From Cognatishimia coralii (GTDB lineage Bacteria > Pseudomonadota > Alphaproteobacteria > Rhodobacterales > Rhodobacteraceae), in assembly GCF_037478305.1 (NCBI RefSeq), contig NZ_JBBGAZ010000004.1, forward strand, positions 214,458 to 278,457: a stretch of 64,000 nt of DNA, given 5' to 3'. This document shows positions 1-7,616 of this stretch, piece by piece; position 1 is the stretch's first letter, and each line of letters begins with the position of its first letter. A program made the position numbers and the translations under genes. The notes under the pieces are model-generated. The model was not told where the DNA came from. It saw nothing but the letters and a program-made list of their open reading frames with translations, and searched no databases.

Positions 1-500
1 ATGAGATGGCTCGGATAATTTACCTATGCGCGACATGTCAACTTCTGGAAGTTGTAGATGTCCGCCTAGACCAAACCTCCGAAGTAATGCCTGACGTTGT
101 TTCGCGCTTGCAAGATACATATGGGGATCTTTGGAATGTCAGCTTGGGCATCAACGATTTGTATTTCGATGGCGCATTCTTACCGCTCAGTCTTTCCGAG
201 GACCGTGCCATTGGGGATTTGGTTAACGTATCGGCAGGCGATGGTAGTGCATCTGCTTATCAACGTATCGAGAGTGATCTTTTTCAATCCGCAACCGTTC
301 CGGAACCACTAAACTTTCAGGGTTGGCAATTGGCCTATGAGCTTAACCGGAAGATGCAGGGCTTGAACACACAGCTGTTCGTGGCTCCGACGAAATTGGT
401 AACGAAAGTCAATTCCAAAGAGGACGGTGGCGTAGATTGGCGTTTTGATCCCTCGAACGGGTATAGGGCATTATTCAGCGACAGCTGGGTGGCTAAATAA
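1..500 (+). CDS. Periplasmic substrate-binding protein, C-terminal part (5' end outside window)
   Basis: The frame is open to the window edge (first full codon at base 3), so only the last ~165 residues are seen. The segment EPLNFQGWQLAYELNRKMQG followed by VAPTKLVT and FDPSNGYRALF resembles the C-terminal lobe of sugar/TorT-type periplasmic binding proteins. The stop at 498-500 is directly followed by the GTG start of the sensor kinase, so the two are translationally linked. By analogy with TorT-TorS type pairs it may present a ligand to the kinase sensor domain. The family call is from motif resemblance only; the ligand is unknown. Confidence 0.6.
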   Translation, partial: EMARIIYLCATCQLLEVVDVRLDQTSEVMPDVVSRLQDTYGDLWNVSLGINDLYFDGAFLPLSLSEDRAIGDLVNVSAGDGSASAYQRIESDLFQSATVPEPLNFQGWQLAYELNRKMQGLNTQLFVAPTKLVTKVNSKEDGGVDWRFDPSNGYRALFSDSWVAK

Positions 501-2420
501 GTGTCGTTCAGCAAACGCTTTGCGCTGAAAGAACGCGTCATTGTTGTCGTGGCGATCGGCTTCGTGGCGCTGATCTCTACCTCCTTGCTTGTTCAATTGA
601 ATTTCTCGCGCTTTTCGGATTTTGCCGAAAATTTCTACCAAACTCAGCTGCCACTGGTTGAAACCGCATACGATCTTGAACACGCCAGTATCCGGATTTC
701 CGCCCTTGCGAAAAACTTGCGATATACGGACAAGCAAAGCGACCTAGACACACTTTATTTAGAGTTCACGCGAGTAGTGAAGGAGCTGGAAGAGCTCACG
801 GCTAAGCTGTCGGTCCAAGGCGGCTACAGCGACGTTCTTGCCTTAAATCGTTTGAGTCAGGCACTCGCACAGGAAGCAAAACAAATATTTGCCTCTAAAG
901 TTAGGCAACTAAATGGCTCCGGCATCACAGGCACGTCGTTTGCTGACAAAACGCTAGTTGGCAACTCTTTGCAAAAAAGCACGAAACAACTTGCGGATTT
1001 AGCGACTGAATACAGGGCTCAAGTTGAAACGAAACTGCTGAAAAATTCTAGTGATTTGCAGGCAACGCGAGTTAGATTCAGCTTCTTGAATCTCTTTGTC
1101 CCATTTCCAATTTCATTGCTAATGTTTCTGTCAATCTGGGGACTTATGAGAAGGTTCAGTCTTAGAACCGAGAACTTGCATTCGGTTCTCTTGGGCGAGA
1201 CTGCAACCCTCAACAAAGACTTTTTTAAAAGCTGGGACGAATTGAGTGATTTGGGGCTGGTCGCGATAGAATTTCAAGACCAAAAGAGAGCCCTAGAGCT
1301 TTCAAAGTTGGAGTACGAGCGACTAAATAATGATGTGCAAAACATCATTGATGGCGCCAACAGCCCCATTTTCGCCTTCGATATGACTCAGCGAATTACA
1401 GTTTGGAATAGAAAAGCGATTGAACTCACAAAAATAGATATCGATCGCGTGAACGAGGGAATGTTTCTGAAAGACATTCTGTGTGACGAATGTTTGAGTG
1501 AATTCGAAACACGGCTGATTGCGCTTTCGCAAGATGCCGACTTAGACGCGTGGGAAAGCTACTTGGTGGCAAATGACGGACGTCGTATCCCAGTTCTCTG
1601 CAGTTTGACCAGCCAGCTACAATCGAGCCGGAACAAAGGCGAGATTTTCTGTATTGCACAGGATTTAACCCAGAGAAATGCGTTACAAGCTGAAGCGATT
1701 CAAGCATCAAAGCTTGCAAACTTGGGAGAAATGGCAACCGGGATGGCGCACGAATTGAACCAACCCCTCAACGCCATGAACATCACGTTAGCCTCTCTTC
1801 GGAACACTCTTAAACCTAACAAGTACAATCCAGAAAAGGCCAGCACACTAATCGATAGGGTCGCAAATCAGGTAGAAAGAGCATCTAACATCATTGACCA
1901 CATGCGCATCTTTGGAAGGCGCGCAGACGACCCAGCCCAAGTTTTTGAAATGGGTAATTGTATCAATCGCGCAGCCAACTTGCTTGCGCCCCAACTAAAG
2001 CTTGCATCGATTGATCTCAGTCTGAGGATTGAAAGCAATCTTTTAATTTGTGGTCATGCAATCTTGTTCGAGCAGGTCATCCTTAACCTACTTTCAAATG
2101 CCAAGTTTGAACTGGAAAAACGACAGGTCCAGAACCCCTGGATAAAAGTAGAGGCTGCACGAGTGGACCAGCATATTGCTATTTCTATCGAAGACAACGC
2201 AGGTGGGATAGATGAAGAAGTCTTGCCAAAGATCTTTGAGCCATTTTTTACGACCAAGGAAGCTGGAAAAGGTACAGGTTTGGGATTGTCTATCAGCTAT
2301 GGGATAATCGAAGACATGTCCGGCAAGCTGGCCGTCAATAACTCCCAAAATGGGGCGAAGTTTGAAATTAGGTTTGCGGCGAACTTGGACGTCGTATCAA
2401 CTCAGAATGAGGTTGCATAA
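501..2420 (+). CDS. Membrane sensor histidine kinase with PAS domain
   Basis: 639 residues from a GTG start that abuts the stop of the preceding binding-protein gene. A transmembrane helix at ~12-34 and another near ~195-220 enclose a ~160-residue helical periplasmic sensor region. A PAS-like segment (~275-390) follows, then the H-box (GMAHELNQPLNAMN, ~410) and a HATPase_c domain with N-box (ILNLLSNAKFEL), DNAGGID and GTGLGLSI. There is no receiver domain, and no response regulator follows: the next gene is a phage-type primase after a terminator. The partner may lie upstream of the window or have been lost when the mobile DNA arrived. The signal sensed is unknown. Confidence 0.88.
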   Translation: MSFSKRFALKERVIVVVAIGFVALISTSLLVQLNFSRFSDFAENFYQTQLPLVETAYDLEHASIRISALAKNLRYTDKQSDLDTLYLEFTRVVKELEELTAKLSVQGGYSDVLALNRLSQALAQEAKQIFASKVRQLNGSGITGTSFADKTLVGNSLQKSTKQLADLATEYRAQVETKLLKNSSDLQATRVRFSFLNLFVPFPISLLMFLSIWGLMRRFSLRTENLHSVLLGETATLNKDFFKSWDELSDLGLVAIEFQDQKRALELSKLEYERLNNDVQNIIDGANSPIFAFDMTQRITVWNRKAIELTKIDIDRVNEGMFLKDILCDECLSEFETRLIALSQDADLDAWESYLVANDGRRIPVLCSLTSQLQSSRNKGEIFCIAQDLTQRNALQAEAIQASKLANLGEMATGMAHELNQPLNAMNITLASLRNTLKPNKYNPEKASTLIDRVANQVERASNIIDHMRIFGRRADDPAQVFEMGNCINRAANLLAPQLKLASIDLSLRIESNLLICGHAILFEQVILNLLSNAKFELEKRQVQNPWIKVEAARVDQHIAISIEDNAGGIDEEVLPKIFEPFFTTKEAGKGTGLGLSISYGIIEDMSGKLAVNNSQNGAKFEIRFAANLDVVSTQNEVA

Positions 2421-2492
2421 CGGCAATCCCACAGCTTTCCTGAACTGGAACCGTACCTTGCGCGGCTCCTGAGTGGGCGTGGGGAGTGGCCG

Positions 2493-2544
2493 AAAAAGCC
2501 CCAGATTTTGCACTTTCGAAAACCCTTAAAAATAGGGGCTTTTT
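2493..2544 (+). terminator. Probable Rho-independent terminator after the kinase
   Basis: AAAAAGCCCC (2493-2502) pairs perfectly with GGGGCTTTTT (2535-2544), a 10-bp stem ending in a T run, with a 32-base loop. It lies 73 bases after the kinase stop and separates that operon from the mobile-element genes. The long loop makes it less certain. Confidence 0.5.
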
Positions 2545-2688
2545 ACAGGGGACCCTTCCCCGGTAATCGTAAGGGATTTCGCGACTGAAAATTTCGGCAT
2601 TTTTCGACACCTAAACAGGTCGCTTTTTCACTCTTTCGACAAACGTAAAACTGGGGATTTCAAGCAACCATTTTAAGAAAGAAATTTT

Positions 2689-4134
2689 ATGCAAAATCAT
2701 AACATTCAGATCAATGATCGACGGGCCAATGCCGCCATTAACGAAGAGGACGTCCACAGGCTCGCCCGAGCAATGTCGAGCTGGTATGTCCGCCTCGATG
2801 GCAAGTATTACGATGCCAGTGATCCCAAGAACAAGTACTCTCGGGACGACGTGCAGGCAGCATCGACCTTCCGCTTCCAGGAAGACTATCCAGAGATCCC
2901 ACTTTCGGAAGAACTCCTTCGAGAGGTCTTCGAGACCGCTCTGACCAAGAAAACCTTCGACCGAACGCTCGCAGTCCCAACTTGGAACGGAAAAGTCCAG
3001 TGCCTTCCAGGGCAACGGGATCGGTTCAGCTGGAAGCAGGGTATGGTGACCATCAACACCTGGACCGAGCCGGTCTACCGCAGCGTCGAGGTTGCTGAAG
3101 GTGCCCTCGGGACGATCGGTGACTTCCTCGACTTCATCTTCGACACCGAGCGAGAAAAGGATATCTTCCTGAACTGGCTTGCATGGTGCCTCCAGAATGA
3201 GGATGAGAAGCCCACGTGGGGTCCGTTGCTTTACTCGAAAAGCAAAGGTACCGGCAAAAGCACGCTGTGCGACATTGCTCGAGCGTTGTTCGGCAAGGGC
3301 AACTCCATCCGCCAGAACAACGTCGATAAGCTGACCGGGCAGTTCAACCTTCAGGTCTTGCTGTCCAAGCTGGTGATCTCGGAGGAGCTCGACATCCGAC
3401 CCGGCGCCAAGGCAGCAAATGCGCTGAAGACCTTCATGACCGAGACTGATGCGAGTGCCGAAGCGAAGGGACGCGAGCTGCAACGGATCGAACAGTGCTT
3501 CGCTGCGATGTTCACCTCCAATCACCTGCCTCTCTGGATCGAAGAAAACGACCGTCGGTATTGGGTTGTTGGGATCGAACATGACGGGCGTGCTGGTGGT
3601 ACGAGGTCGGCAGAGTTCGGAGAGCTCGTAGGGAACCTCTACGCTTACCTGGAGCACGATGCCCACCTTGCAGAGGCCTACGCCTATCTGATGCAGCGAG
3701 AGCTTCCAGAGGGCTTCTCAGGAAAGGCCTTCAATGTTGCTGAGCTGATGACACCCGCCATGGAGTTGATCTTCGGCAATGGTGCACGCACCTCCAACGA
3801 GATCCTTCAGGAGTATCTGGACGAGAACGAGCTGAACTGGATCCCGCAGAAGCAGCTGAGTGAGTATATCACCGGCGAGCTGCGCGGGAACGTGAACGCG
3901 CTACGCCACTCGATGACTGAGTTGGGCTGGAAGAAAGCTGAAGTGAAGTACGGTGGTCGAGACTACCGCCGATCTGTCTGGGTGCGTCCAGGGTTCACTG
4001 CTGCTGGTGGGAAGTTGATCCATCCCGATAGTACGAGTGAGCTTCTCATTAACGAGGACGAACGGACCCACGATCAGATCATGGGGCGCAACCAAGTCTT
4101 CGAAGTCGCCATCTCGGAAGAGGACATTTACTGA
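2689..4134 (+). CDS. Phage/satellite primase-helicase (DUF5906, D5-like SF3 helicase)
   Basis: 481 residues. Walker A is LLYSKSKGTGKSTL (~178-191), followed by a Walker-B-like acidic motif KLVISEELDI and a sensor-1 type MFTSNHLPLW, the order seen in SF3/D5-type replication helicases of phages and satellites. The C-terminal ~110 residues look like a winged-helix tail. The N-terminus lacks a clear full primase domain, so it may be the helicase half of a prim-pol system. Its TGA overlaps the ATG of the HNH gene (TGATG), so the two are an operon. It probably started replication of a small mobile element whose other parts are the integrase operon at 7.4-9.3 kb or the dispersed repeats. Confidence 0.82.
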   Translation: MQNHNIQINDRRANAAINEEDVHRLARAMSSWYVRLDGKYYDASDPKNKYSRDDVQAASTFRFQEDYPEIPLSEELLREVFETALTKKTFDRTLAVPTWNGKVQCLPGQRDRFSWKQGMVTINTWTEPVYRSVEVAEGALGTIGDFLDFIFDTEREKDIFLNWLAWCLQNEDEKPTWGPLLYSKSKGTGKSTLCDIARALFGKGNSIRQNNVDKLTGQFNLQVLLSKLVISEELDIRPGAKAANALKTFMTETDASAEAKGRELQRIEQCFAAMFTSNHLPLWIEENDRRYWVVGIEHDGRAGGTRSAEFGELVGNLYAYLEHDAHLAEAYAYLMQRELPEGFSGKAFNVAELMTPAMELIFGNGARTSNEILQEYLDENELNWIPQKQLSEYITGELRGNVNALRHSMTELGWKKAEVKYGGRDYRRSVWVRPGFTAAGGKLIHPDSTSELLINEDERTHDQIMGRNQVFEVAISEEDIY

Positions 4135-4502
4135 TGTACCGAGAAAAGAACGAAGCCTGGATGCAGGACGTGCTTGATAACCACTACGAGGAGGCCCTTG
4201 CGAGGGCCAACTCACTCCTTGCCGAGGTCGAGCAGGATCCGGTTACTGGATGTCTCCCCACACCCACTCAGGAGCCGCGCAAAGTCCGGTTCCGAGGGAT
4301 GCAGCTGGAGGCCTATCGGTTCATTTACTGTGTGGCGGAAGGCGTGGCGTTACCGTGGGGTATCGTGGTGCGCCATCGGTGCCATAACCGCACCTGCATC
4401 AACCCACACCACCTCACGCGGGGGGATCGCCGGGACAACAAGCATGACGATTGGACCAGAGCGGCCTACGGAGTGGATCACGCCTTGCTACCTCGTGAGT
4501 GA
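4134..4502 (+). CDS. HNH-type nuclease/homing-endonuclease-like protein
   Basis: 122 residues. RHRCHNRTCINPHHL (~84-98) is a typical HNH_3 zinc-finger nuclease core (His, Cys-x4-Cys, Asn-Pro-x-His), followed by the basic tail RGDRRDNKHDD that often ends phage HNH proteins. It overlaps the primase stop by TGATG. The last codons lie inside the start of the dispersed repeat (CGTGAGTGAGGCGCG occurs again at 53574), so the C-terminus may have been fashioned by the repeat. A role in phage or satellite DNA processing is likely; the target site is unknown. Confidence 0.75.
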   Translation: MYREKNEAWMQDVLDNHYEEALARANSLLAEVEQDPVTGCLPTPTQEPRKVRFRGMQLEAYRFIYCVAEGVALPWGIVVRHRCHNRTCINPHHLTRGDRRDNKHDDWTRAAYGVDHALLPRE

Positions 4503-5027
4503 GGCGCGGCCGCATTAACAAAGAGCACACCCGCCACACCCGAACAGGGGCATTTTCGGGGGCATTCTGGGTCTCTAAGGCCTGACGGCACCTAGTAAAC
4601 ACTCAAGAAAGGAAGATGGCTGGGGTGGTAGGATACCTTGCTTCTCGATACCGTTCTTCGGCTTTACCCAAGCACCTAGCAAACTGGGGCATTTTAGGGG
4701 GCATTTCTTAGGCTCGGTGACATGGGGCACTTCGACATCCCAGCCATACCCTAGGGGGCCTCTCTGGCCCTCTCTGGGGGTGCTGGGGGCTTCTTTCTGA
4801 GTCATTGTCTGGGGGAGGATCTGTGCTGCGTAAGGAGGTCTCTCTGGCCTTCCCTTAGGGTTTCTCCCTGTGGCTTCAACTCCCTCCTAATAGGTACCAG
4901 TAATGGGAGATAGGGGAGAAGAAAGAAGAAGTGGGGAGGAAAAGAGCAAGCAGTCAATGGCGTTCTGGGACAGTCGCCTGCTACGTAGGGGTTGGGCTAT
5001 AAATAAGTACCAGTAATGGGAGATGGG
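4494..5027 (+). repeat. Dispersed repeat family, copy A (forward)
   Basis: Same order of blocks as copy D at 53.57-54.14 kb. First a left end GTGAGTGAGGCGCG, then CCACACCCGAACAGGGGCAT, then a core 4616-4747 bounded by ATGGCTGGGGTG and its near-complement CATCCCAGCCAT. A C/T-rich spacer, GGTACCAGTAATGGGAGAT (4893-4911), a GAAGAAG stretch, a ~60-base block beginning AGCAAGCAGTCAATGG and a second AAGTACCAGTAATGGGAGAT (5005-5024) follow. No reading frame is kept between copies. It separates the primase-HNH operon from exported-protein genes. Confidence 0.85.
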
Positions 5028-5122
5028 GGAGGGAAGAAGAAGAAATACAGAAGGACAGAATGTATCAGTAATGGAACTTAGGCATTGCGTTCCTTCTCGG
5101 GGAAATGGGTACAAGTAATGGG
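4893..5122 (+). repeat. Cluster of four GTACCAGTAATGGGA-type motifs
   Basis: Two near-identical copies (4893-4911, 5005-5024) and two diverged ones (5061-5076 TGTATCAGTAATGGAA; 5107-5122 GGGTACAAGTAATGGG) lie in the same orientation. The same 15-20-base motif recurs at 13566-13584, 52636-52655, 53505-53524, 53974-53992, 54117-54131 and 62536-62552. The clustering beside a primase-helicase is reminiscent of replication iterons, but spacing is irregular (112, 56 and 46 bases), so function is open. Confidence 0.6.
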
Positions 5123-5218
5123 TTGCTGGGAAAGAAAATACTTCCTTGCACTATCTGTAAGGCCGTAGCGAAGTACGTACTCCATCAGGATGTTCATCAG
5201 TTTATCGTGCTCGTCCAC
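5078..5218 (-). CDS. Small protein of 46 residues, unknown function
   Basis: Starts at GTG (5218) preceded on the minus strand by a perfect GGAGG nine bases upstream; stop TAA at 5078-5080. The product begins VDEHDKLMNILMEYVLRYGL and continues TDSARKYFLS, an amphipathic helical composition expected of a real small protein. One of the GTAC..GTAATGGG motifs falls inside its 3' part. I do not recognise a family. It may be a small element-encoded regulator; the start signal is the main support. Confidence 0.42.
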   Translation of the reverse strand: MDEHDKLMNILMEYVLRYGLTDSARKYFLSQQPITCTHFPEKERNA

Positions 5219-5379
5219 TATATCCAACCTCCGTTATGTACGGTGCGAGGGTAGGAAGGAAGTGCTAACGAAGTGTTAATGGGAGGCGCTAAGTGTCCAA
5301 TTGGAAAACTTTGCTAAGGTGACGCTATCCAAGAAATAGTTTAACATAATCGCTCAGTGAGCAGTTACAGGTCGCTCGA

Positions 5380-5859
5380 ATGAAAATCATATTTATTTCA
5401 GTGCTTCTATCTATCGTAGCCTCCCTCGCATTCGCAAAAGCTCCAGTCGTACCCAAAGGGCAGAGTTTCGATTGTACTCCAACACACGTTTGGGACGGAG
5501 ACGGACCAGTGTGGTGCAGCGAAGGACCGAAGGTTCGCGTTTCTGGTATCAATGCTCGAGAAACCGACGGGACCTGCAAAGAAGGCCACCCGTGTCCCGG
5601 ACTGGATGCAACTTGGGAAATGGCGCGTGACCATTTGGTGAGTTTAGTAGGCACACCAACTGGCCGTAAATCGAAACACGGGCATATTATTGTGCATGGG
5701 CCAACTATGCAGTGCATTTCCGTTGGAAGAGCTGGGCGTGACCGCACAGGTGCTTGGTGTGTCTCGCCAAGAGGAGGTGACATCAGCTGTGCCATGATAA
5801 AAAGTGGACTCGTCGTGAAGTGGAAAACGTATTGGAAGCAACACGATTGTAGCGACTGA
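5380..5859 (+). CDS. Exported thermonuclease (SNase)-like protein
   Basis: 159 residues with a signal peptide (MKIIFISVLLSIVASLAFA, cleavage near residue 19). SNase-like motifs are visible: an early DGDG, then PKVRVSGINARETDGTC matching the R-x-x-G-I-x-A-x-E signature, and RDRTGAWC matching the second catalytic-arginine region. Six or more cysteines suggest disulfides in a periplasmic or secreted protein. It probably cleaves nucleic acid outside the cytoplasm, but the acidic metal ligands are only partly recognisable. It stands alone between repeat copy A and a convergent trypsin-like gene. Confidence 0.72.
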   Translation: MKIIFISVLLSIVASLAFAKAPVVPKGQSFDCTPTHVWDGDGPVWCSEGPKVRVSGINARETDGTCKEGHPCPGLDATWEMARDHLVSLVGTPTGRKSKHGHIIVHGPTMQCISVGRAGRDRTGAWCVSPRGGDISCAMIKSGLVVKWKTYWKQHDCSD

Positions 5860-5989
5860 TTGTGCTTTACTGGCTCAGCAAGCTGGCCTCCCGGCGAGTT
5901 TGTTATCAGCCTGCAAAGTCAAGAATTCGTGACCAAGCAGGACCCCCGACCTTTTGCAGCGCCGTCTTTTCATCAACAAACCTTTCGCC

Positions 5990-7231
5990 TTATGCACACT
6001 CGATAATTTCATTCAACCTACCGCGTGGCCGTGAGCTTGAAACACAGTACCCGAATGCGTTCATAACAACCTCAAGATACTCTGAACGTTCACAGGCCAA
6101 ATCGCTGCCCGTTGCGCAATTTCTTGTTGATTGCGCCCAATCAAGAAACATCCCTTCTGGATCAGCCCCAGTGCGACTAATGACTGAGCTATCTTCTCGG
6201 GAAATTCTCAGAGTTCGAAGATCTAAGTCGAACGAGAATTGCGCGATTCCACTGCTCTTGCGATTAATTTCACTACCGAACGTGAAGTAGTCATTTACAC
6301 CCTCAATTGTACAACGCGCCGAACCACATGTTATCGAAAGTTCCTCTTCACGGAGCGAATAGGAACGGTAGTTCCATCGGTTTGCAAAACTCACTTTGTC
6401 ATCTGCAATCGCAGCTCTACTGAGGTTTTTGCCGAAATACCGAACCCGATCCCCGTACACTTGGTCAACAAAGCTCAAAGCTGCCGAGTTGGGAGAAGAC
6501 CAAGCTTCTTGGTACAGCTGCGTGAAAGCGCGAGCCCATGTTTCCGCCCCGAACGCGCTTAAAGTAAACTCGTTGAACCCAAGTTCGTCTCCAGTTTCGG
6601 GTCCACATTCTATATTGACTAGGCTTTCTTGGATCCGATTTGCTGTACTGTTTACACTGAAATCGTGACCGTGAGATGCCAATAGTAAAGCTATGTAGCC
6701 TGCCTTCGCTACACGTGCTGTTTCCCGGTTGTCTTCCCAGCCAGAAACAACACCAACTAGGGCCGCATCAGAGCTCAACACAAACTGAGTTAGGTTTCGA
6801 TTTTCCCGAGCGTGTGGGATTCTGAAGTAACTTGCATCACCTTGCGCGCCCGTTGTCGATGCCACACGCCTGTTTCGAACCGTTAAACCAGCCCCACTTT
6901 GGTTCTGGAAAATAACTGATAGACGCTCGCCTTCTGCTACTCTCAATTCTGGTCTTAAAGCGACGGCGTTTCTAACACTAAATTTAAACAGACTCAGGTT
7001 GTGAGAAGGGTCATGAATTATTTCGCTGGCAGACCCATACCTAGGCGAAGAAACCGTTCCACATTCATTGAAGCCACGATCTGAACTGACTACCCAACCA
7101 TCAGATGTCACGAACGCACCTAGACTGTCGGCGTTAGCTGAAAGCGCAGACGAAGAGCAGAATATAGCGCTGCAAAATGCTACCCTTGTAAGACTGAGTA
7201 AGGAATGGCGCTTAGTGATATCGCGATGCAT
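5990..7231 (-). CDS. Exported trypsin-like (S1-fold) protein, possibly inactive
   Basis: 413 residues with a signal peptide (hydrophobic ~14-31, cleavage near ALSANA). The N-terminal half reads GAFVTSDGWVVSSDRGF..ECGTV and later VAEGERLSVIFQNQSGAG, the style of S1 trypsin-fold domains found in Rhodobacterales. I do not see a clear catalytic His-Asp-Ser triad (no TAxHC, no GDSGGP). The C-terminal half has a repeated W-x-NRW-x-YRSY..ITC..ARCTIEG pattern of unknown role. It may be a pseudo-protease or binding protein. It is monocistronic and convergent with the SNase-like gene. Confidence 0.55.
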   Translation of the reverse strand: MHRDITKRHSLLSLTRVAFCSAIFCSSSALSANADSLGAFVTSDGWVVSSDRGFNECGTVSSPRYGSASEIIHDPSHNLSLFKFSVRNAVALRPELRVAEGERLSVIFQNQSGAGLTVRNRRVASTTGAQGDASYFRIPHARENRNLTQFVLSSDAALVGVVSGWEDNRETARVAKAGYIALLLASHGHDFSVNSTANRIQESLVNIECGPETGDELGFNEFTLSAFGAETWARAFTQLYQEAWSSPNSAALSFVDQVYGDRVRYFGKNLSRAAIADDKVSFANRWNYRSYSLREEELSITCGSARCTIEGVNDYFTFGSEINRKSSGIAQFSFDLDLRTLRISREDSSVISRTGADPEGMFLDWAQSTRNCATGSDLACERSEYLEVVMNAFGYCVSSSRPRGRLNEIIECA

Positions 7232-7389
7232 TGTGTCCTCCGGAGTGCAAATTTCTCATCCTTTCGACAGAATGAGAAATTGCCCATTGATATTCAATAA
7301 CAGTAGAGTGTGAACAAATATCAGCGACCTCTTTAAGAAGATCATGCAAGCGTTAAAGGTTCGCGCTTCCCTAACTTCATGTCATTTAG

Positions 7390-7434
7390 CAAAAAAACAG
7401 AGAAGGTCCCCCGCCCGAGCTTTAGCCCGGACGG
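7390..7434 (-). terminator. Rho-independent terminator of the integrase operon
   Basis: Read on the minus strand, CCGTCCGGGC pairs with GCTCGGGCGG across a TAAA loop (10 pairs including two G-T/T-G wobbles). It is followed by a stretch ending in seven T (the complement of 7391-7397). It lies just past the 57-residue gene that ends the operon. A related sequence in inverted orientation lies upstream of the operon at 9380-9415. Confidence 0.75.
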
Positions 7435-7442
7435 AGTGAAGA

Positions 7443-7616
7443 TCATGGTGGTAGCCTCTCGGTGAGCACATACTCAGCCAGCCAAGCCCAGTAGTCCTGC
7501 CGTGTTGGAAAGCCCTGTCCCTGAGCCGCGACATCCTCAGCGCGCTTTCGGGACAAGCCACCATCAAACTCAGCAATGGCAGCGCGTTCCTCAAAGGCTT
7601 CGATATCAGGGATCAT
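7443..7616 (-). CDS. Small integrase-linked protein, 57 residues
   Basis: ATG at 7616 overlaps the integrase stop as ATGA, so it is translationally coupled. The product contains ERAAIAEFDGGLSRKRAEDV, close to the 'AIxEFDGGLxRxxAE' pattern of small proteins common in alphaproteobacterial prophages and plasmids, and ends DYWAWLAEYVLTERLPP. It is followed at once by the terminator. Function is unknown; a small DNA- or partner-binding accessory of the element is a guess. It is easily missed because a longer spurious frame overlaps it. Confidence 0.65.
   Translation of the reverse strand: MIPDIEAFEERAAIAEFDGGLSRKRAEDVAAQGQGFPTRQDYWAWLAEYVLTERLPP

Noticed and set aside
2611..3666. 351-residue open frame opposite the primase-helicase gene
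   Set aside because: Entirely antisense to a gene with clear helicase motifs; no ribosome site or recognisable domain. It is a shadow caused by codon bias.
4893..5122. Interpretation of the motif cluster as a plasmid origin
   Set aside because: No RepA/RepC, ParA or ParB partition gene is in the window and spacing is irregular, so I keep it as a repeat only.
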